DNA from: Pontimonas sp964350865
GTDB taxonomy: Bacteria; Actinomycetota; Actinomycetes; Actinomycetales; Microbacteriaceae
Length of the DNA stretch: 11,292 bases
Reading direction: 5' to 3'
NCBI GenBank assembly: GCA_964350865.1
Contig: CAYGLJ010000031.1
Coordinates: forward strand, 1-11,292
This document shows positions 7,151 through 11,292 of the stretch, piece by piece. The position numbers and the translations under genes were made by a program. The first letter of the stretch is position 1; each line of letters starts with the position of its first letter. Under the pieces are notes generated by a model. That model saw only the letters and a program-made list of their open reading frames with translations, made no database searches and was not told the DNA's origin.

Positions 7151-8291
7151 GGGCGCCTCTCGAGGGTCCGACAACATAGGTCGCTGGGGCCTGGAAACCG
7201 TGTTCTGAGAAAGCGCCATCGAGTCCGACCAAAACTCTTGAAATTGTGCTCTCATCGAGAAGCGCATAGACGGTTCCCGAGTTGCCAAGCCCAATCATGC
7301 GAGCACCGAGCGCCCCGTTGGTCAGAGCAGTCTCGATAGCGAGGTCGATTTCGGAACAGGATGCGTCATAGTCGTCTCGCAACGAGCTCTGTGATGCCTG
7401 AATAATGTCCCCGAGGGCATAGACCCCGTCATTCCGGAGAGCCTTCACCGCATCGAGGACTCGGTGATTCTCGTTCACAATGTGTTGAGCCCGTCGGTAG
7501 ACGGTGTCGGAGAGCGAATCTCGGTGCTCCGGCAAGCTCTTGGGGGACAGATCCCGTAGTGAGGGAACTCCGATGGCATCCACCGCTTGCTCGCGTTCGC
7601 TAAACCGGAGGGTGTCGAGAGGCTCTGCGCGTTCAATGCCGGTGTCAATGACAAGAATGGCGAGCTCAGCATCAGCCATGTGGAGTTTTACCGGGTCGTA
7701 ATCGAGGGAACGACTATCAAACAGGATGGCGCTGTCATCTTCGGCAACAAACGAGGGGATGTGGTCACCCAAGCCGGTCGTTCGTCCCACGACAGACTTT
7801 TCCGCACGCTGGGTGACACGGGCAAGGGTGGTGGTGTCGAGTGATAACTGCCATGCATCATTGAGGGCAACGGCAATGGCTGTTTCCAGAGCGGCGGATG
7901 AGCCAAGCCCCACCCCTACCGGAACGTCGGAGTCAACGAACAGGTCAAGACCGGGAACTCCCGCAATGTCTGCACCAAACTGGCCAAGGGCCCAAGCCAC
8001 ACCTAAGGGATACGCAGCCCACCCGTGCACGGCATCGGGCTCGAGAGAATCCAGCGAGATTTCTGCAATCTCGTCGGCCTCCGTGCTGGCAACGCGCAGT
8101 TTTCGATCTTTTCTGACTCCGGCTGCGACGGCGGTCCGACGGTTTATTGCAATCGAGAGGACATAACCATCGGCATAGTCAGAATCATCGCCGAGAAGGC
8201 TCAACTCTCCAGGGGCAGACCACAGCCCGTGAGCTTCGTAACCAAAAATCTGCTGAAAACCAGAGAGGGTGTCATCGCGAATATCGCTCAT
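7140..8291 (-). CDS. galactokinase-family (GHMP) kinase with rewritten active-site motifs
   Basis: The 383-residue product (from ATG at 8291) has the framework of an actinobacterial galactokinase: FGYEAHGLWSAPG, YVLSIAINRRT, WAAYPLGVAWALG, DLFVDSDVP, VPSLRDL and GDIIQASQSSLRDDY. The signatures, however, are changed. The galactokinase GRVNLIGEHTDY is here GELSLLGDDSDY (28-39), replacing the catalytic-site Arg by Glu29 and the sugar-binding Glu-His by Asp35-Asp36. The phosphate loop is PVGVGLGSSAA (124-134), acceptable for GHMP kinases in general. GIMDQ is GLGDH (173-177), keeping the Asp. The YxxRRxxCE segment and its sugar-stacking Tyr are lost, and the third motif TGGGFGG is IGLGNSG. The frame is intact, so this is not an obvious pseudogene. 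No other Leloir-pathway gene is adjacent. It could phosphorylate another sugar or be a regulatory pseudokinase. An in-frame GTG at 8309 is an alternative start. Confidence 0.8.
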   Translation of the reverse strand: MSDIRDDTLSGFQQIFGYEAHGLWSAPGELSLLGDDSDYADGYVLSIAINRRTAVAAGVRKDRKLRVASTEADEIAEISLDSLEPDAVHGWAAYPLGVAWALGQFGADIAGVPGLDLFVDSDVPVGVGLGSSAALETAIAVALNDAWQLSLDTTTLARVTQRAEKSVVGRTTGLGDHIPSFVAEDDSAILFDSRSLDYDPVKLHMADAELAILVIDTGIERAEPLDTLRFSEREQAVDAIGVPSLRDLSPKSLPEHRDSLSDTVYRRAQHIVNENHRVLDAVKALRNDGVYALGDIIQASQSSLRDDYDASCSEIDLAIETALTNGALGARMIGLGNSGTVYALLDESTISRVLVGLDGAFSEHGFQAPATYVVGPSRGALRH

Positions 8292-8405
8292 GGAAACACT
8301 GTGCCTCACGGAAATCTGGGGAATCAGGGAGTCTCCATTCTGTCCTAGATTGCTGGGCGCTTCTGACCGAGCCTGGTCCTCAGGGTTTGTTGCGACAATG
8401 AGGTC
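8292..8405. promoter_or_regulatory. divergent intergenic region; possible -10 box GACAAT at 8394-8399
   Basis: This 114-base gap separates the starts of the galactokinase-like gene (minus) and the CPBP gene (plus). On the plus strand GACAAT lies 6 bases before the CPBP ATG, with GAGG between them, the same layout as at the TauE/SafE start. On the minus strand CAGAAT in the 8330-8340 region is the best -10 guess for the kinase gene, but it is weak. No terminator or RNA gene is visible. Confidence 0.3.
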
Positions 8406-9341
8406 ATGAGACGGCGCACCAGCTCCACGCTTCCCCGGTATACGACACCAACTCCCATCCGGGGATGGCGATGGTTCCTGGGAACCATCGTGATTCTTCT
8501 GCTCTGGCTCGTCGGTGGTTCTCTGCTGGGACTCGTATTCCTCCCCTACACGGGGGTCAACCCCTCAGTATTGGTCGACGGGGGAGATGTCCTCGGCGCG
8601 ATGCCCGGGTGGGGTTTCCTGTTCTTTGCCCTGATTACCTTTGTTCCCCTGTTTGTGGGAGTTCTCCTTGCCTACCGCTGGATTCTGGGAGTGAAGCTTC
8701 GCTACCTTTTCTCAACAGTGCAGGATTTCCGCTGGTGGCGAGTGGGACTGGGTTTTTGGGTGTGGTTGATTCTTATTGGCGGCCCTGTCGTGATCAGCCT
8801 GATTGCCACTCCTGACCAATATCGCTTCAACTACCAACCAGAGACCTTCATCCCCTTCGCCATCATCGGTCTGTTGCTGTTACCCATCCAAACCACGGCA
8901 GAGGAGCTCTTCTTCCGAGGTTGGGTTCTCCAATGGGCGGGTAAGCGCATCGGCAACATCCTCGTGCTCTCCATCATCAGTGGTGTTGCATTCTCTCTGC
9001 CGCATCTTCTGAACCCTGAAGTCGCAGGAGATTTTCTCGGAGCCTTCCTTGGATACTTCTCTGTCGGGTTCGCCCTGGCCTGGGTCACTGTCCGAGACCG
9101 ATCGCTTGAGGTCGCCATCGGGGCTCACCTCTCGAACAATCTTTTTGCCGCTTTAGTGGTCGGGTATGAGGGTGGCGCGCTGCCAGCGGATGCCTTGTTT
9201 GTGGCTGGCCCGATTGAGTGGGGTACCAACAACATTGTCGGGCTCCTGGTTGTCCCCCTGTTCATACTGTTGACGCGGGCTGGTCGACCTAAGGCGCCCA
9301 AGATGACGTTTTCTGACGACGCACTCCAGGCGGGCAGTTAG
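8406..9341 (+). CDS. CPBP family intramembrane metalloprotease (Abi/Rce1-like)
   Basis: CPBP proteins (PF02517) are multi-pass membrane proteins related to the CAAX protease Rce1. Bacterial members are mostly uncharacterised, and some serve in bacteriocin self-immunity. The 311-residue product has a basic N-terminal tail and about eight hydrophobic segments. The three signatures are present: EELFFRGW (166-173) with the catalytic Glu pair and Arg171; FSLPH (196-200) with His200; and HLSNN (241-245) with His241 and Asn245. The active site therefore looks complete. The ATG at 8406 has GAGG 2 bases upstream. The stop codon TAG (9339-9341) also begins a TAGGCT hexamer that may be the promoter of the next gene. 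No bacteriocin gene is seen nearby, so immunity is unsupported here. Confidence 0.88.
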   Translation: MRRRTSSTLPRYTTPTPIRGWRWFLGTIVILLLWLVGGSLLGLVFLPYTGVNPSVLVDGGDVLGAMPGWGFLFFALITFVPLFVGVLLAYRWILGVKLRYLFSTVQDFRWWRVGLGFWVWLILIGGPVVISLIATPDQYRFNYQPETFIPFAIIGLLLLPIQTTAEELFFRGWVLQWAGKRIGNILVLSIISGVAFSLPHLLNPEVAGDFLGAFLGYFSVGFALAWVTVRDRSLEVAIGAHLSNNLFAALVVGYEGGALPADALFVAGPIEWGTNNIVGLLVVPLFILLTRAGRPKAPKMTFSDDALQAGS

Positions 9342-9391
9342 GCTAGGGGGACCGGAGCCCCGGATGAGTCTCATCTCCGGAGGATAAAGAA
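9339..9391 (+). promoter_or_regulatory. possible promoter and structured leader of the lipoprotein-ECF operon
   Basis: TAGGCT at 9339-9344 is a -10 candidate overlapping the upstream stop codon. The leader after it contains CCGGAG (9352-9357), which can pair with CTCCGG (9375-9380). It also contains CCGGATGAG (9360-9368), which can pair with CTCA and TCCGG in 9370-9380. The two pairings exclude each other, and both cover the GG of the Shine-Dalgarno GGAGG (9379-9383). Hidden ribosome-site control is therefore possible but unproven. No known riboswitch core was recognised. Confidence 0.35.
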
Positions 9392-9898
9392 ATGCGCTCT
9401 TCTGCTCTCGCTCTCACAGCATCATCCCTCTTGGTTCTTGCGGGGTGTGCAGCCTCTCCTGCGGAGGCTTTCACTTTGGGTGACCCTGAAGCGTGTGAGG
9501 GTGTCACTGTCATGGTGAACTACGGCATTCTCTCGAGTGACCGCGATGTCACCTGTGTGGAGTTTTCTGACCCGAGCGCAGTGGCCACAGATGTTCTTCG
9601 TTTTGCTGGCATCACCACCGAAGGAACGGACACCTATGGCGATCAGGTCGTCTGTCGGGTGAACGGGTTGCCCTCCGAGGACGAAGCTTTCGTCGTGGAG
9701 GGAGAAGACCCTCACCTGGAGAGCTGTGCGGATATGCCCCCTGCCTTTGCGTATTGGGCTCTGTGGGTCAAGAGCGATAGTGACGCAGAGTGGTCGTATG
9801 CCGAGGAAGGTGTCGCAACTCTGCCTTTGGAGACAGGAATGTCCGTTGGCTTGGCCTTCTCCACGGGGGGAGAGACTCCCGTCCCTTCTGATCCCTAG
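9392..9898 (+). CDS. lipoprotein with DUF4430/transcobalamin C-terminal-like domain
   Basis: The 168-residue product begins with a lipoprotein signal peptide: basic start MR, hydrophobic core ALALTASSLLVLAG, and lipobox LAGC with Cys19 as the lipidation site. It should be anchored on the outer face of the membrane. The mature part has the pattern I associate with actinobacterial DUF4430-type proteins: a strand VTVMVNYG (38-45), an ATDVLRFAG helix (65-73), GDQVVCRVNG (83-92), and an aromatic PPAFAYWALW (116-125) followed by AEWSYAEEG. Cys34/Cys54 and Cys88/Cys112 could form disulfides. The domain is related to the C-terminal part of vitamin B12-binding transcobalamin. A perfect GGAGG lies 8 bases before the ATG. 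The fused ECF transporter gene follows 3 bases later, so this may be a substrate-capture or accessory subunit. The substrate is unknown and the family call is from pattern only. Confidence 0.72.
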   Translation: MRSSALALTASSLLVLAGCAASPAEAFTLGDPEACEGVTVMVNYGILSSDRDVTCVEFSDPSAVATDVLRFAGITTEGTDTYGDQVVCRVNGLPSEDEAFVVEGEDPHLESCADMPPAFAYWALWVKSDSDAEWSYAEEGVATLPLETGMSVGLAFSTGGETPVPSDP

Positions 9899-9901
9899 CC
9901 C

Positions 9902-11292
9902 ATGACTCGACCCACACCACCCTTTCTCATCGCGATAGCGATGCTGGCTGCCCTCGGGTTTGTGCTGATGAGAATGGTCTATCGGGCGGCATTGGGTGGC
10001 GCCACATCGGGAGAGACGGTGTTGTGGGTTCTTCCCAGGCTCCGCCTGTCTGGACCCTTCAGTCATATTGTGCTTTTTGGCCCGGTCACCGTGGAAGGGC
10101 TTGTCGCCGCAGCGTGGTCTGCACTTCCTTTTGCAGCAGTGATCCTTGTCACAGGAGCCCTTGTCGCTCTGGTCGATCTCCGGTCTGTGGTCTTTCTCAT
10201 CCCTCGCCTTCGATGGGGCAAAGCCACTGTCGTCGCCTTTGTTATTGCTGTGGCGACCCTCCCACTGTTGGTCGAGAGTGCGCGTCGAACCCGATACTTT
10301 GCCACGGTTCGAGGAATCGCCACACGGCGAGTGCTTTTTGTCCCGTTCTTGGAGAAAACGCTTGAGCGGGCTGTGGGAATCGCCAAGGCTCTTCATGCCA
10401 GGGGCGTTGTAGCAAGCCGGGAGGAGACTCGACCGGAGCGGAAGGACCTCTTTCAGCTGGATGCGTTCTCGATTCCCTCCCGAGGGGTGTCGGAGATTTC
10501 CTGGACTGTTCCGCCCGGTTCCATGGTTCTGCTTACCGGAGAAACAGGAGCAGGCAAGTCCTCAGTCATGGACGCGCTTGCTGGAGTACTGGATTTCCCC
10601 CACTCGGTGCCCACAACCGGATCGCTCGTATCGTCGCTCAGCCCGTCATCAGTGGGCTATGTCCCTCACGATCCCCGCAGTCTTTTCCTGGCAGGAAGCG
10701 TTCGGGACGAGATTGCGTTCGGTCTTGTTGTGCAGGGTGTCTCCCGGCTGGACGCGCGTGTTCGCTCTGAGGAACTCCTGGGTGAGTGGGAGCTTGGCTA
10801 CCTGGCCGCTCGTCACCCCGGAGATATTTCCGAGGGTGAGGCGGTTCTCGTGGGAATCCTTGCGGCATTGGTGCGAAAGCCTCAGCTACTTCTTCTCGAT
10901 GAACCCCTAGGAGTCTTGGACCGTGTGAGGCGAGGCCAGGTCCTGACGGCGCTTAGTGCTTATGTCACCAGTTCTGGTGGCGCAGTACTGATGACGGATC
11001 ACAGTCATGTTTCATTGACAAACTGGCCCGGGGATGTTGTTCAGCTGGGCTCGTCAGGAATTGTTCCAGGGCCTTTTGTTCCTCCCCAGAGCGCGCTGCC
11101 TGCCCGCACGGACGTTCCTCGACCCGAGTCTGACGTCGTATTCCAGATTGACTCTTTGCGGGCCGCCAAAGGACAGAGAGTCATTCTTGACGATGTGAGT
11201 TTGGACATTCGTCGAGGAGAATCGGTCATTGTTATCGGTGACAACGGTGTGGGTAAAACCACCCTGTTGGAGGAGATGTTCACCCACAGCGA
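9902..11292 (+). CDS. ECF transporter fusion: EcfT membrane domain plus two ABC ATPase domains (partial)
   Basis: An uninterrupted frame from ATG 9902 runs off the right edge (463 complete codons). Residues 1 to about 180 are an EcfT domain: membrane segments near 7-25, 64-92 and 108-124, the stretch VDLRSVVFLIPRL before the last segment, and two coupling motifs (TVRG around 135-138 and ALHARGV at 163-169). Residues about 185-390 form a first ABC ATPase with Walker A GETGAGKS (213-220), VGYVPHDPRSLFLAGSVRDE (251-270), signature position DISEGEA (308-314), Walker B LLLLDEP (329-335) and H-loop His367. A second ATPase begins near 414 with Walker A GDNGVGKTT (446-454) and is cut by the window end. 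ECF transporters import vitamins and metal ions using a separate S component, expected downstream. The start has no Shine-Dalgarno and lies 3 bases after the lipoprotein stop, suggesting translational coupling. Confidence 0.88.
   Translation, partial: MTRPTPPFLIAIAMLAALGFVLMRMVYRAALGGATSGETVLWVLPRLRLSGPFSHIVLFGPVTVEGLVAAAWSALPFAAVILVTGALVALVDLRSVVFLIPRLRWGKATVVAFVIAVATLPLLVESARRTRYFATVRGIATRRVLFVPFLEKTLERAVGIAKALHARGVVASREETRPERKDLFQLDAFSIPSRGVSEISWTVPPGSMVLLTGETGAGKSSVMDALAGVLDFPHSVPTTGSLVSSLSPSSVGYVPHDPRSLFLAGSVRDEIAFGLVVQGVSRLDARVRSEELLGEWELGYLAARHPGDISEGEAVLVGILAALVRKPQLLLLDEPLGVLDRVRRGQVLTALSAYVTSSGGAVLMTDHSHVSLTNWPGDVVQLGSSGIVPGPFVPPQSALPARTDVPRPESDVVFQIDSLRAAKGQRVILDDVSLDIRRGESVIVIGDNGVGKTTLLEEMFTHS

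Noticed and set aside
8292..8309. Longer form of the galactokinase-like protein starting at GTG 8309
   Set aside because: The extra six residues are not family-like and no ribosome-binding site precedes the GTG. The ATG at 8291 has a GAGG, although 12 bases upstream, so the choice is provisional.
9422..10396. Long open frame (324 codons) on the minus strand opposite the lipoprotein and EcfT coding region
   Set aside because: Its product is polar and Arg/His/Gly-rich with no recognisable domain, while the plus strand encodes a clear lipobox protein and an EcfT domain. It looks like a by-product of codon bias.
10461..10910. Plus-strand open frame of 149 codons within the ECF fusion gene
   Set aside because: It overlaps the first ABC ATPase in another frame. 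The reading frame from 9902 carries all the ABC motifs and has no stop, so this is a shadow.

Overview
The window looks like the chromosome of a compact actinobacterium, most likely Microbacteriaceae or a close relative. GC is moderate to high by eye. Actinobacterial housekeeping genes occur in a familiar order (dnaX, recR, lysC, asd), GTG starts are frequent, intergenic gaps are very short, and several starts look leaderless. The assignment rests on protein style and gene order, not on a database search. Coding density is near total: no gene-free stretch exceeds about 120 bases. I saw no rRNA, tRNA, CRISPR array, insertion sequence or phage gene.

Left part (1-4848, all plus strand): the last residues of a probable acetate kinase; dnaX (DNA polymerase III tau/gamma subunit) with recR (recombination repair) 2 bases behind it and no ybaB/ebfC gene between; then a short control region and the aspartate-pathway pair lysC-asd, whose stop and start codons overlap (TAATG). 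LysC and Asd perform steps 1 and 2 from aspartate towards lysine, threonine, methionine and the cell-wall precursor diaminopimelate.

Middle part (4845-8291): a TauE/SafE-type exporter on the minus strand meets asd stop codon to stop codon. It is divergent, across only 44 bases, from mqo (malate:quinone oxidoreductase), and the gap holds an inverted repeat that carries a likely -10 box for each gene. mqo runs convergently into a galactokinase-family gene on the minus strand with an 11-base overlap. That gene keeps the galactokinase framework, but nearly all sugar-site and catalytic signature motifs have been rewritten, so its substrate is unknown.

Right part (8406-11292, plus strand): a CPBP-family membrane protease homologue, a small lipoprotein resembling the DUF4430/transcobalamin C-terminal-like family, and a gene running off the window edge that encodes an ECF transporter membrane (EcfT) domain fused in frame to two ABC ATPase domains. 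The last two genes are 3 bases apart and probably form a vitamin or micronutrient uptake operon whose substrate-binding S component would lie outside the window. The first ATPase has degenerate Q-loop and signature motifs.

The items most worth following up are the motif-rewritten galactokinase, the lipoprotein plus fused EcfT-A-A transporter, and the recurring TAGACT/TAGGCT promoter boxes 6-7 bases before start codons.
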